This document shows positions 1-8,713 of a stretch of 64,000 bases of DNA, in pieces (within the stretch, counting starts at the first letter, position 1; each line of letters opens with the position of its first letter). Position numbers and translations under genes: made by a program. This DNA comes from JBICHN01 sp043101845 (GTDB taxonomy: Bacteria; Planctomycetota; Phycisphaerae; Phycisphaerales; UBA5793): contig JBICHN010000001.1 in assembly GCA_043101845.1 (NCBI GenBank), positions 1-64,000 of the forward strand. The letters are read 5' to 3'. The notes under the pieces are model-generated. The model made no database searches, was not told the DNA's origin, and saw nothing but the letters and a program-made list of their open reading frames with translations.

Positions 1-24
1 CGTTGATGTGAATCGAGAATTGGA

Positions 25-41
25 CGGGCTCGCAGAGCCCG
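25..41 (-). terminator. Hairpin downstream of glnN
   Basis: A perfect 7-bp inverted repeat, CGGGCTC and GAGCCCG around a GCA loop, lies 12 bp beyond the glnN stop codon. Read on the minus strand it is followed by TCCAATTCTC, a poor U-tract, so this is a plausible but not ideal intrinsic terminator. Confidence 0.45.
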
Positions 42-52
42 GCTCGCTTCAC

Positions 53-2251
53 TTATTTGATGAACAACATCTCGCGGTAGGTCGGCAGGGGCCAGAGGTC
101 GTCGGCGACGGTGCGTTCGAGCGTATCGCAGGCGGCGCGGGTGCGGGCCATGGCGGGGATGACATGGTCGCGGATGTGCGCGCCGTGCTTCTCGCCGGTC
201 CCGTGGCCGTTCTCGCCGAGCGCCTTCTGGAGGTCGCGGATGCCGGCGCGGAGTTCGGAGACGAGCGTCACGATCTCCTCGAGGATCTCCGACGATTCGT
301 CCCATTCCTCCTCGACGGCGCGGGTCGCTGCGACGGTCTCGGCGACTTCGCCCTGATAGCGGATCGACGCGGGGAGCACGATCGTCCGCGCCATCGAGAG
401 GAGCGTCTCGGCCTCGATCGTGAGCGTCGTGTTGTACCGCTCGACCCAGATCTGATGACGGCTCTCGAGTTCGCGGCGGTTGAGCACCTTGTACGACTGG
501 AAGACGGAGCGGGCGTCTTTCGATTTGAGACCGCCGAGCGCGTCGAGCGAGTTCGGAATGTTCGGCAGGCCGCGGTCCTTCGCCTCGTTCTTCCAGTTGT
601 CCGAGTAGTTGTCGCCGTTGAAGACGATGCGGTGGTGGTCGCCGTAGTACTTCTTCACGATCGACTTCACGGCCGAGCGGAGCTTCGCCTCGGTCGGGTT
701 CTTGCCCGCGGCCTTTTCGAGATCGGTCGCGACCGCGTCGAGCGTCTGCGCGACGATCGTGTTGAGCACGGTCACCGGCCACGCGACCGACGCGGACGAG
801 CCGACCGCGCGGAACTCGAACTTATTCCCCGTGAACGCGAAGGGCGAAGTGCGGTTGCGGTCGCCGAAGTGGCGCGGCAGGGTCGGCAGCGCCGTCACGC
901 CGAGTTCGAGCGTCTTCTTCCGCTTCTCCGACTTGCTCTTGCCGTGCGCGATCTCGTCGAGGATCTCGGTGAGCTGGTCGCCGAGGAAGATCGAGATGAT
1001 CGCGGGCGGCGCCTCGTTCGCGCCGAGGCGATGGTCGTTCCCCGCGTTCGCGATCGACGCGCGAAGGAGCGGCGCGTGCTTGTCGATCGCCGCGATGACC
1101 GCGGTGAGGAAGACGAGGAACTGCATGTTGTCGTGCGGCGTCGCGCCCGGTTCGAGCAGGTTCTCGCCGAGGTCGGTCGCCATCGACCAGTTCGTGTGCT
1201 TGCCCGACCCGTTGACGCCGGCGAAGGGCTTCTCGTGGAGCAGGCAGTGCATGCCGTACTTCTGGGCGATGCGCTGCAGCGTGCTCATGATGAGCATCTG
1301 GTGGTCGGTCGCGAGGTTCGCGGTCTCGAAGAGCGGCGCGATCTCGTACTGACCCGGCGCGACCTCGTTGTGCCGCGTCTTCACGGGAATGCCGAGCTTG
1401 TAGAGGTCGCGCTCGGACTCGAGCATGAACGCGAGGACTCGGTTCGGAATGGCGCCGAAGTAATGGTCTTCGAGTTCCTGCCCCTTCGGCGGGCGGGCGC
1501 CGATGAGCGTGCGCTCGCAGGTCACGAGGTCGGGCCGCGCGAAGAAGAAATGCGAGTCGACGAGGAAGTATTCCTGCTCGGCGCCGATCGTCGTGTAGAC
1601 GCGCGAGACCGCTTCTTCGGCGCCGAAGACTTTGAGGATGCGCCGGGCGTGCGTGTCGAGCGCATCCATCGAACGGAGGAGCGGCGTCTTGAGGTCGAGG
1701 GCTTCGCCGGTCCACGACGCGAAGGCGGTCGGAATGCAGAGGAAAGTGCCGTTCGGATTCTCGCGGATGAACGCGGGGCTCGTCGGATCCCACGCGGTGT
1801 AGCCGCGCGCCTCGAAGGTCGCGCGGAGTCCGCCGGAGGGGAAGCTCGACGCGTCGGGCTCACCCTGAATGAGCGCTTCGCCGGAGAACTCGGTGATCGC
1901 GCGGCCGGAGCCGGTCGGGCTCAGGAACGAATCGTGCTTCTCTGCGGTGAGACCGGTGAGCGGCTGGAACCAGTGGGTGTAATGCGTGGCGCCGCGCTCG
2001 AGCGCCCATTCCTTCATCGCGGTCGCGACGATGTCGGCGACATCGGGGTCGAGCGCTTCGCCGCGCTCGAGCACATCGCGCATGCGCCGGAAGATGTGCT
2101 TCGGGAGGCGCTGGCGGAGCTGATCCTGGTTGAAGACATTCTGGCCGAAGAGCTTCTCGGCGGGCGAGTCGAGGTAGTTGAAGGTCTGCCCGTCGGGTTT
2201 CCAACGGACAACCGCCAGGATCGCGTCATGTCGGGCGAATCCAACGCTCAT
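53..2251 (-). CDS. glnN: Glutamine synthetase type III (GlnN)
   Basis: Class III glutamine synthetase: ATP-dependent amidation of glutamate with ammonia, cytosolic. At 732 residues it has the length of GSIII, which is much longer than the roughly 450-residue class I and II enzymes. Visible family motifs are GAEQEYFLVD, the AGNDHRLGANEAPPA stretch, and the glutamate-contacting region ending in FAFTGNKFEFRAVGS. An upstream in-frame ATG exists at 2299, but the ATG at 2251 is preceded by a perfect AGGAGG five bases away, so I chose 2251. It stands alone: the next gene upstream on the same strand ends at 2442 and a hairpin follows the stop. GSIII is common in Bacteroidetes, cyanobacteria and planctomycetes. 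No P-II or ammonium transporter gene is nearby. Confidence 0.95.
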   Translation of the reverse strand: MSVGFARHDAILAVVRWKPDGQTFNYLDSPAEKLFGQNVFNQDQLRQRLPKHIFRRMRDVLERGEALDPDVADIVATAMKEWALERGATHYTHWFQPLTGLTAEKHDSFLSPTGSGRAITEFSGEALIQGEPDASSFPSGGLRATFEARGYTAWDPTSPAFIRENPNGTFLCIPTAFASWTGEALDLKTPLLRSMDALDTHARRILKVFGAEEAVSRVYTTIGAEQEYFLVDSHFFFARPDLVTCERTLIGARPPKGQELEDHYFGAIPNRVLAFMLESERDLYKLGIPVKTRHNEVAPGQYEIAPLFETANLATDHQMLIMSTLQRIAQKYGMHCLLHEKPFAGVNGSGKHTNWSMATDLGENLLEPGATPHDNMQFLVFLTAVIAAIDKHAPLLRASIANAGNDHRLGANEAPPAIISIFLGDQLTEILDEIAHGKSKSEKRKKTLELGVTALPTLPRHFGDRNRTSPFAFTGNKFEFRAVGSSASVAWPVTVLNTIVAQTLDAVATDLEKAAGKNPTEAKLRSAVKSIVKKYYGDHHRIVFNGDNYSDNWKNEAKDRGLPNIPNSLDALGGLKSKDARSVFQSYKVLNRRELESRHQIWVERYNTTLTIEAETLLSMARTIVLPASIRYQGEVAETVAATRAVEEEWDESSEILEEIVTLVSELRAGIRDLQKALGENGHGTGEKHGAHIRDHVIPAMARTRAACDTLERTVADDLWPLPTYREMLFIK

Positions 2252-2256
2252 CGCTT

Positions 2257-2262
2257 CCTCCT
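2257..2262 (-). promoter_or_regulatory. Shine-Dalgarno site that fixes the glnN start
   Basis: AGGAGG on the minus strand, five bases before the ATG at 2251. It lies inside the longer reading frame that would begin at 2299, so it argues for the shorter GlnN. Confidence 0.8.
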
Positions 2263-2441
2263 GAAGCACACTCTGTTGTTGTTCGGCCGTGACCACCACC
2301 CAAGATGGGCGACACCCTAAGCGGGTAGGATCGCAGAGGCGCTCGAAGAATCAAGCGGCGATCAGGCCGAATCGGGAAGATTTCCCGGCGACGGCGCGCA
2401 AGTCGAGTAACCGCGACCCGAAAGCGCGGCAAGACCGGAGA

Positions 2442-3065
2442 TCAATCACGAAAACGCAGCGCCGCGGCGTAGTCCTCGGGGGTGTCGAGGTCGATCCGAA
2501 GGCGCTCTTCGTCGGGGAACTCGATCGAGTGGACGAGATCGGGACGCTCTTCCCAGAGGCGGCGGAGCCCGCCTTCGCCGTTCCACGCCGCGAGGTGTTC
2601 CACGAGAGTGAGCGGGATGAGCGTCGGATGCCCGCCGCGGCCGCCGTGGGTCGGCCGGATCGCGACGGTCGGCCGCTCGTCGTGGGCGTCGAGGAGCGCA
2701 GCGACGACCGGCGCGACGACGAACGGGTGGTCGGCGGGATGGAGGAGCGCGGCGCGGGCGCCGGTCTGTCGCTGCGCCGCCTTGAGACCGGCGCGGATCG
2801 AGTCGAGCATTTCGGCGTCGGGATCGACCTCGACGCGCTCGAAGGCGCGCGGCGCGAGCGCCGCGGCGACACGGTCGGCTTCGGCGCCGAGCGTGACGAC
2901 CATGCCGGCGCCGCAGTGGCGGGCGAGCGCATCGAACGCGCACTCGACGAGCGTTCGATCATTCCAGCCGAGGAGTTGCTTGAGCGTGCCCATGCGCCGG
3001 CCACGCCCGGCGGCGAGCAACACCCCCACCACTTCGCGGCGCGATGAGTCGCGAGATTCGCTCAT
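2442..3065 (-). CDS. mocA: MocA-like molybdenum cofactor cytidylyltransferase
   Basis: A 207-residue nucleotidyltransferase of the MobA/MocA fold. The N-terminus carries the nucleotide-binding signature LAAGRGRRMGTLKQLL (residues about 17-32). HPADHPFV (about 108-115) matches the metal-binding aspartate region. MocA transfers CMP to molybdopterin, giving the cytosine dinucleotide cofactor used by the xanthine oxidase family. Its ATG overlaps the stop of the XdhC-family gene (ATGA), so it is translationally coupled as the last gene of the molybdoenzyme operon. This fits an enzyme that needs MCD, as E. coli PaoABC does. A MobA-type guanylyltransferase is less likely given the neighbours. Confidence 0.85.
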   Translation of the reverse strand: MSESRDSSRREVVGVLLAAGRGRRMGTLKQLLGWNDRTLVECAFDALARHCGAGMVVTLGAEADRVAAALAPRAFERVEVDPDAEMLDSIRAGLKAAQRQTGARAALLHPADHPFVVAPVVAALLDAHDERPTVAIRPTHGGRGGHPTLIPLTLVEHLAAWNGEGGLRRLWEERPDLVHSIEFPDEERLRIDLDTPEDYAAALRFRD

Positions 3066-4024
3066 GCGGATGAGGAAGCGGCCGGCGCGGCGGCGGTCGA
3101 CGCGCGCACCGGGCTGCGATGGTCGGCGCGGCGGACCGCGACAAGCTGTGCCGCGATCGAGAGCGCGATCTCGTTCACGGTGACCGATCCGATCTCGACG
3201 CCGATCGGCGCGTGCACGCGGTCGATGTCCTCGTCCGAAACTCCGAGCTCGCGCAGGTCATCGAAGATGAGCTTCACCTTGCGGCGGCTGCCGATCATGC
3301 CGAGGTATCGCGCGGGCTTCGTGATGACGGCGTGGAGGGCCTCTTCATCATGCCGATGACCGCGCGTGACGACGACGACATACGACTGATCGTCGAGCGA
3401 TCGCTCGGCGAGGTTCCCGGCGATGGGACCGGCGACCTTCGTCACACCCTCGGGCATGAAGCGGTCGAGCAGGTCGGCCCGGTCGTCGAAGGCGGTCACC
3501 GCGAACTCGAGGTCGAGCGCGAGGCGCGCGAGGGCCTGGCCGACATGGCCGGCGCCCGCGATGAGCAGGTGCGGCCGGGGCGGCAGGTCGATCGTGTAGC
3601 GATGCGGCGGATCGTCGGGCGCTTCGCCGGCGACGGTGAATTCGATCGACGCGGGCTCGCGCCGTCGATGGGCGTTGGCGATGGCACGGAGTTCGGCCGC
3701 GTCGGTCGGCAGCCAGACCGCGACGGTGATCCGTCCGCCGCAGATGAGGCCGTCGTCCCAGCCGAAGTCGTGGTTGAGTTGGAACGAGAGACGGCCGGAG
3801 CGGCCGTCGGTGAGCATGCCGAGCACCTGGCGGCGCACTTCGGCTTCGACGCATCCGCCGCCGATCGTGCCGAGCGTGTCGGCGCCGTCGTCGACGAGCA
3901 TCACGGCGCCGGCCGCGGCGGGCGTCGAACCCTTCGTGTCGACAAGCGCGCAGAGCGCGACGGCCTGACCGGCGTCGATCCGGTCGGCCGCGGCGTGGAG
4001 AATGTGATCGATCGAGGCGTTCAC
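3062..4024 (-). CDS. XdhC/CoxI-family molybdoenzyme maturation factor (PaoD-like)
   Basis: A 320-residue protein with both halves of the XdhC family. The N-terminal XdhC_CoxI domain contains TLGTIGGGCVEAEV (about residues 51-64). The C-terminal Rossmann domain contains LLIAGAGHVGQALARLA (about 153-169) and GMIGSRRKVKLIF. Family members bind matured (sulfurated, dinucleotide-bearing) Moco and insert it into the large subunit of xanthine dehydrogenase or aldehyde oxidoreductase. It overlaps the small cysteine protein upstream and mocA downstream by 4 bp each. In E. coli the matching gene is paoD (yagQ). Confidence 0.9.
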   Translation of the reverse strand: MNASIDHILHAAADRIDAGQAVALCALVDTKGSTPAAAGAVMLVDDGADTLGTIGGGCVEAEVRRQVLGMLTDGRSGRLSFQLNHDFGWDDGLICGGRITVAVWLPTDAAELRAIANAHRRREPASIEFTVAGEAPDDPPHRYTIDLPPRPHLLIAGAGHVGQALARLALDLEFAVTAFDDRADLLDRFMPEGVTKVAGPIAGNLAERSLDDQSYVVVVTRGHRHDEEALHAVITKPARYLGMIGSRRKVKLIFDDLRELGVSDEDIDRVHAPIGVEIGSVTVNEIALSIAAQLVAVRRADHRSPVRASTAAAPAASSSA

Positions 4025-4281
4025 GCGAAATGCGTCTCGTTCTTCGGCTTCTTCGGAGCGCGCGCCGGTTCATGGCAGGCGCGACCGGTGCCGCACGCGT
4101 CGGGGTCGACCGGTCCGTTGTCGGGGCCGATGACCTCCATCGTCTTGCGGCACCAGAAGACGCGGGTCGTCGACTGGTCGTCGACTTCGCCGGGCGTCAT
4201 CTGTCGGTCGTCGCAGTACATCATCTTGTGCCGGAGATGCGCGCAGGTCGGGATGAGTCGGAGTGGCTGGTCGGGGTTCAT
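4021..4281 (-). CDS. Small cysteine-rich protein of the molybdoenzyme operon
   Basis: An 86-residue protein I cannot assign to a named family. The ATG at 4281 has a GGGAG-type site about 10 bases upstream; the reading frame is open further upstream, but that would overlap the FAD-subunit gene. Five cysteines sit at positions 13, 23, 44, 63 and 69, with histidines at 15, 18 and 70. The spacing PTCAH, MYC, FWC, DAC, ACH suggests binding of zinc or iron. There is no signal peptide and no membrane segment. It lies 23 bp after the FAD-subunit gene and overlaps the XdhC gene by 4 bp, so it is surely co-expressed. A role in Fe-S or Moco assembly is inference from context only. Confidence 0.7.
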   Translation of the reverse strand: MNPDQPLRLIPTCAHLRHKMMYCDDRQMTPGEVDDQSTTRVFWCRKTMEVIGPDNGPVDPDACGTGRACHEPARAPKKPKNETHFA

Positions 4282-4304
4282 GGCGTGAGTCTCCCGGCGT
4301 TTTT

Positions 4305-5336
4305 TCAGTGCGCGCCGCGATCGGCGAAGAGGTGGTCGACCGGCTTGCCGCAGGCCTTCTTCACCGCGCGGTAGATCGCGACGGGCATGAGGTCGAGTTT
4401 GTACGCGTTGTCGCGGAGCGGCGTGGCGCCGGCCTTCGACAGGCCGCACGCGTGACGGAGCCACTGCTCATCGTCGATGGACGACATTTCGGAGAGCGCC
4501 TTCTCGACGGTGCGCAGACGCCACGGAACGGGCGCGACGCCGCCGACGCAGACCTGCGGCCCGGTCACCCGCTCGCCGTCGAAATCGCTGAACGAGACCG
4601 ACGCCATGACGAGTGGCCAGTCGAAGCTCTGCTTCTCGCGGACTTCGTAGTGCGCGCTGAACGGCTTCGCCATGTAGTAGATTCGCGTGATGATCTCGTC
4701 GGGCTCGAGCGTGTGCTCCTTGCGGACCTGCTCGGACGGCATCTTGTAGAGATCGCGCATGGCGACCTCGCGCGTCGAGCCGTCGGCGCGTGAGGTTTCG
4801 ACCACCGCGTCGCAGACCGAAAGCGCGTTCGCGAGATTCGACGGATGCACGATGTGGCATGGTCCGTCGCCGAAGATGGCGTGGTAGCGGCTTTCGCCTT
4901 CGACGGCGTAGCACATGTGCCCGGACTTCTTGAGGCAGTCGAATTGCTCGCTGCGGAAGTACCAGCAGCGCGGACGCTGGAGCAGGTTGCCCGCCGCGGT
5001 CGCGACATTGCGCACCTGCGGGGTCGCCGCGTCGGCCGCGGCCTGGGCGACGACTGGGGCGAACTTGCGCATCTTCTCGCTCGACGCGATCTCGCTCAGC
5101 GTGCAGAGCGCGCCGATCGATTCGTGGTCGATCGCGTGGAGTTCCTTCGCGTCGAGGCCGCGCAGGTTGATGATCGTCTCCGGCTCGGCGATTCCCTCCT
5201 TCATGAGGTCGACGAGATCGAGCCCGCCGGCCTTGTAGACGGGGAGGGCGACATCGCCGCGCTCGCCGCCGTGCTCGCGCATGACGGTCCGCGCCTGGTC
5301 GAGATTCTTCGGCAGGTAGACTTGCGCCGCGTGCAT
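4305..5336 (-). CDS. FAD / 4Fe-4S subunit of aldehyde oxidoreductase (PaoB/YagS-like)
   Basis: Middle subunit of a molybdenum hydroxylase, 343 residues. The FAD_binding_5 region spans roughly 1-220 and the CO dehydrogenase flavoprotein C-terminal domain about 230-335. Cys124, Cys134, Cys142 and Cys160 lie in the segment RPRCWYFRSEQFDCLKKSGH and beyond, the insertion that carries an extra [4Fe-4S] cluster in E. coli PaoB and is absent from ordinary xanthine dehydrogenase FAD subunits. The ATG overlaps the stop of the Mo-subunit gene by one base (TGATG), so the start is set by coupling. FAD passes electrons from the Fe-S subunit to an unknown acceptor. Confidence 0.9.
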   Translation of the reverse strand: MHAAQVYLPKNLDQARTVMREHGGERGDVALPVYKAGGLDLVDLMKEGIAEPETIINLRGLDAKELHAIDHESIGALCTLSEIASSEKMRKFAPVVAQAAADAATPQVRNVATAAGNLLQRPRCWYFRSEQFDCLKKSGHMCYAVEGESRYHAIFGDGPCHIVHPSNLANALSVCDAVVETSRADGSTREVAMRDLYKMPSEQVRKEHTLEPDEIITRIYYMAKPFSAHYEVREKQSFDWPLVMASVSFSDFDGERVTGPQVCVGGVAPVPWRLRTVEKALSEMSSIDDEQWLRHACGLSKAGATPLRDNAYKLDLMPVAIYRAVKKACGKPVDHLFADRGAH

Positions 5337-7462
5337 CAGGCGCCTCCCTTCGACGCCGCGGCGACCGCGGCGAGAACCTTGTCGGGGGTGAGCGGCATCG
5401 ACCGCACGGGCGCGCCGATCGCGTTGTATACGGCGCACGCGATCGCGCCAGGTGTGGGAATGACGGGTGGTTCGCCGAGGCTCCGCACGCCCGTGGCGCC
5501 GTCGTCCCAGAGCACGGGAACGATGTCGGGGATATCGACGGTTCCGGCGATCTTGTACATGTCGAAGTTCGGGTTCACCATCGCGGCGGTCTGACCGTCG
5601 AGCAGCTTGTTCTCGAAGAGCGCGAAGCTCACGCCCTGGATGACACCGCCGATGATCTGACTCTCGGCGGTCTTGCGGCACATGATCTTGCCGCACGCCT
5701 GAATCGCGATGACCTTGTCGACCTTGATGACGCCGGTTTCCGTGTCCACTTCGACGCGGGCGAACTGCACGCCGTCGGAATGGCCCTCGCCGTGGTAGTG
5801 CGGATCGGTTCCGCGTCGGTAGTCGCCGCGGCCGACGACGGCGGACGGGAGCGCCGCGCAGGCCTCGGACCAGTTCATGATGGTCTCGTCGCCGCGCACA
5901 ATCGATCCGTTACGAATGTCGAGGGCCTGGGCGTCGAGGTTGTTCCGTTCGGCGATCTTCTCGAGAAGCTTCTTCTTCGCGTCGTCGGCCGCCTCCATCA
6001 TCGCGGGCGCCGTGTTCGGCGCCGTCATGCTGCCGCCCGACGCCGGACCCGGGGGATACTCGGTTGAGCCGACCTTGCCGGAGACGACCTCGAGCGGCAC
6101 GCCGAGCGTGTCCGCGCAGACGATCGCGACGCAGGTGCGATGCCCGGTGCCGATGTCCTGCGTGCCGGAGCGCGCCTCGACGGACCCGTCGGGGTGAATG
6201 ACGACTTCGCACTCGGCGCTCGTCTGGATGTTCGGCCAGTCGGTGACGCCCATGCCGTAGCCAACGCGGATCGGACCGTTCTGCGATCCGTTCTTTCCGC
6301 GATTCGACCAGCCGATGAGATCGGCCCCGAGGTCGTACATCTTCTTGCGCGCTTCGGAGGTCTCGTTCACGCGACGAAGTTCGAGCGGGTCCATGTCGAG
6401 CTGGGCCGCGAGTTCATCGAGCGCGAGTTCGACGGCGAACATGCCCTGGGGATGTCCGGGGGCGCGCATGGCGCGCGGTCCGCCGCCGTTGAACGAGATG
6501 TCGCGGTGCTCGGAGATGAGATCGCCGAAGTCGTAGCGGACGCCGCTCACGCCGCCGCCGCGTCCACCGACGCCGACACCGCCCAGCGTGAGGCGGAACC
6601 CGCCGAGAACTTTGCCGTTCCGGTCGGCGCCGAGGGTGAAGCGTTGACGACTCGACGGGCGGTTGCCCGTGTCGAGGTGCTCTTCCATGCGGTCGCAGAA
6701 GACATGACAGGGCCGGCCGAATTCCTTGCTCACGAGCGCGGCGAGCTTGCCTTCCTTCCCGGCGCCGAACTTTGAGCCGAAGCCGCCGCCGACATATTCG
6801 CAGTGCATCTCGACGCTGCTCGTCGGAAGTTCGAGCGTCGCGGCGACATCGTCGCGGAAGCCGTAGTTCGACTGCGTCGAGCCGTACACCACGGCGTGGT
6901 CGCCGCGGAAATCGACCCGTCCGCCGTGGGTCTCGAGCGACGAGTGCGTCTGCACCTGCGTCGAGTACTCGGAGTCGATCGTCGCGGCCGCGTTTTCGAG
7001 TTTTCCTTCAACGCGCTCACGATCTTCGGAAGTCGCCTCGGGCCAGCTCGGGTTCGCATCTTCGATGTCGGCGAGGGCGTCAAGGCGTTTCCACTGCGGC
7101 TTGAGCGCCCGAAGACCGCGGCGCAGCGCGCGAAGGTTCTCGGCGACGAGGTAGCCGGCGTTCTGCCCGTGGTAGGTGTATTCGCCGCCGATCGCATCAT
7201 CGAGCCGCACGGCGACGACGCCGGGCACGGCCTTCGCCGCGTCGACCGAAGCGCCCGTCAGTTCGGCGCGACCCCAGGGGCATCTGACATACGCGGCGAT
7301 GAGCGTGCCGTCCTGCGTCTTGTCCATGCCGTACTTCGCCCGACCGGTGACTTTCGCGACGCCGTCGAGTCGGCTCGTGTCATCGTTCATCGTGACACGA
7401 TTCTCGTCGCGATTCGAGGTCGGCGCGTTCGTGATCGTGATGTCGGTGTTGGCGTGTTTCAT
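5336..7462 (-). CDS. Molybdopterin-binding catalytic subunit of aldehyde oxidoreductase (PaoC/YagR-like)
   Basis: Large catalytic subunit of the xanthine oxidase superfamily, 708 residues, close to E. coli PaoC in size. Near the N-terminus LDGVAKVTGRAKYGMD begins the small domain that comes before the Moco-binding domain. YVGGGFGSKFG and RAMRAPGHPQGMFAVE are cofactor-binding signatures. The C-terminal SLGEPPVIPTPGAIACAVYN holds the glutamate expected to act as catalytic base. No signal peptide of its own is visible, so export would be by hitch-hiking on the Tat-bearing Fe-S subunit. Its start overlaps the Fe-S gene by 4 bp. The substrate is probably an aldehyde or aromatic heterocycle; sequence alone does not decide. 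Confidence 0.92.
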   Translation of the reverse strand: MKHANTDITITNAPTSNRDENRVTMNDDTSRLDGVAKVTGRAKYGMDKTQDGTLIAAYVRCPWGRAELTGASVDAAKAVPGVVAVRLDDAIGGEYTYHGQNAGYLVAENLRALRRGLRALKPQWKRLDALADIEDANPSWPEATSEDRERVEGKLENAAATIDSEYSTQVQTHSSLETHGGRVDFRGDHAVVYGSTQSNYGFRDDVAATLELPTSSVEMHCEYVGGGFGSKFGAGKEGKLAALVSKEFGRPCHVFCDRMEEHLDTGNRPSSRQRFTLGADRNGKVLGGFRLTLGGVGVGGRGGGVSGVRYDFGDLISEHRDISFNGGGPRAMRAPGHPQGMFAVELALDELAAQLDMDPLELRRVNETSEARKKMYDLGADLIGWSNRGKNGSQNGPIRVGYGMGVTDWPNIQTSAECEVVIHPDGSVEARSGTQDIGTGHRTCVAIVCADTLGVPLEVVSGKVGSTEYPPGPASGGSMTAPNTAPAMMEAADDAKKKLLEKIAERNNLDAQALDIRNGSIVRGDETIMNWSEACAALPSAVVGRGDYRRGTDPHYHGEGHSDGVQFARVEVDTETGVIKVDKVIAIQACGKIMCRKTAESQIIGGVIQGVSFALFENKLLDGQTAAMVNPNFDMYKIAGTVDIPDIVPVLWDDGATGVRSLGEPPVIPTPGAIACAVYNAIGAPVRSMPLTPDKVLAAVAAASKGGA

Positions 7463-8115
7463 CCCTCACCTCCGTTCCGATCGTTCGGCACGGGTTGTCC
7501 CGAAGCGTCGAGCACCGCGTTGAAGATGTTCGTGTAGGTTCCGCAGCGGCAGATGTTGCCCGCGAGCGCCTGGCGGATCGCCGCGGTGTCCGGCTTCGGA
7601 TTGTGGTCGAGCAGGTCGCGGCAGGCCATGACGAGACCTGGCGTGCAATAGCCGCACTGTAGCGCGTCGTGGCGGATGAACGACTCCTGAATCGGGTCGA
7701 GTTCATCGCCCTGCGCGAGGCCTTCGATGGTCTCGATCTCCGCGTCGAGCGCGTCGACGGTGAGCGTCATGCACGACGCGACGAGCTTGCCGTCGAGGCG
7801 GACGCTGCAGGCGCCGCAGGCGCCGCGATCGCAAACGACCTTTGTCCCGGTCAGGTCGAGCGTCCAGCGCAGCGTGTCAGCGAGCGTGTCGGTCGGCTCG
7901 CATTCGACTTTGAGGTCGCGCCCGTTTACGCGGAGCGTCGCGTTGATCGGCTTCGGGCCGACGGACGGCACGGCGTCGATTGATCGCCGCCGGTCTTCTT
8001 CGATCTCGCGCGACGCGGCGCCGACGGCCGAGGCCGCAGCGCTCCCCGCCGCCGAGACGCCCATCGTCTTGATGAACGAGCGGCGACTGACGCCTCCGTC
8101 GTTTCCGGTTGTCAT
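7459..8115 (-). CDS. 2Fe-2S subunit with Tat signal (PaoA/YagT-like)
   Basis: A 218-residue electron-transfer subunit with two [2Fe-2S] clusters. Plant-type ferredoxin cysteines are at 95, 100, 103 and 115 (CDRGACGACSV and SCM). The alpha-helical cluster uses 154, 157, 189 and 191 (QCGYC and ICRCG). The N-terminus has SRRSFIK followed by an Ala-rich hydrophobic stretch, a clear twin-arginine signal, which points to a periplasmic complex of the PaoABC type. I chose the ATG at 8115 because an AGAGGTGG site precedes it and the Tat motif then sits at residues 10-16; a longer in-frame extension to 8241 adds only low-complexity sequence. First gene of the operon. Confidence 0.93.
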   Translation of the reverse strand: MTTGNDGGVSRRSFIKTMGVSAAGSAAASAVGAASREIEEDRRRSIDAVPSVGPKPINATLRVNGRDLKVECEPTDTLADTLRWTLDLTGTKVVCDRGACGACSVRLDGKLVASCMTLTVDALDAEIETIEGLAQGDELDPIQESFIRHDALQCGYCTPGLVMACRDLLDHNPKPDTAAIRQALAGNICRCGTYTNIFNAVLDASGQPVPNDRNGGEG

Positions 8116-8302
8116 CGGATTCCACCTCTCTCGCGGAGCCGCGAATCGAGTCCTCTCGTGAGATGGTACCGAACGCGTGGCGCCTCGCTGCTGGAATCCG
8201 GGTCGGTGCGCCAATTGAGACTCATTCGCAAGACTGCGCACGGGACGACCGCGCGCCCGATTCCTACGATGAGCCGCACACGAACGACCGGAGGATGCAT
8301 CG

Positions 8303-8713
8303 GTGACGACGACCGAAACGGCGCCCGCGGCGACCGGAACGCTGCTCGAGAAGACCGCGGACCTCGTCGTGCTCGGCGTGCCCGGGACCGACTATCGAAT
8401 TCATCTCAAACCCACGGCGCCGGTCGCCGCGGAAGTCGGCGATCGGATACGCGGCGTCATTCGGGCGCATGCGCGTCGCATCGACATCTGCCACACCGGC
8501 GGCGCCTACATCGATCCGGTCTACGGTCGCCCGCGCAACATCCAGGGTCGCGTCATCGGCGCCGACTTGCGCGCCGGATCGATCGTCGTCAAGGCGGCCG
8601 TCCCGTTCGTCACGCGGCTGCGGTCGCCGCAGCGTCCGGACGACTTCCCCGCCGGGGAACTCGTGACCTTCGCGATTGACCCAGGCGCGACCTTCACTCC
8701 GATCGAGTCATGA
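8303..8713 (+). CDS. Conserved-looking protein of unknown function
   Basis: A 136-residue protein starting with GTG, preceded by GGAGG eight bases upstream. I do not recognise the family. It is rich in valine, arginine and glycine with alternating hydrophobic residues (RVIGADLRAGSIVVKAAVPF), suggesting an all-beta, OB- or barrel-like fold. There is no signal peptide or membrane helix. Its stop overlaps the start of the downstream membrane-protein gene by 4 bp, so the two are probably expressed together. It is divergent from the aldehyde oxidoreductase operon and shares its 187-bp upstream region. Confidence 0.7.
   Translation: MTTTETAPAATGTLLEKTADLVVLGVPGTDYRIHLKPTAPVAAEVGDRIRGVIRAHARRIDICHTGGAYIDPVYGRPRNIQGRVIGADLRAGSIVVKAAVPFVTRLRSPQRPDDFPAGELVTFAIDPGATFTPIES

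Noticed and set aside
8..2320. A 770-codon open frame on the plus strand opposite glnN
   Set aside because: It is antisense to a clear glutamine synthetase, has an Arg/Glu-rich composition typical of GC-rich shadows and no recognisable domain.
4305..8115. A true xanthine dehydrogenase operon linked to guanine deaminase
   Set aside because: The Tat signal on the Fe-S subunit and the four-cysteine insertion in the FAD subunit point to the PaoABC aldehyde oxidoreductase type; guaD is 17 kb away.
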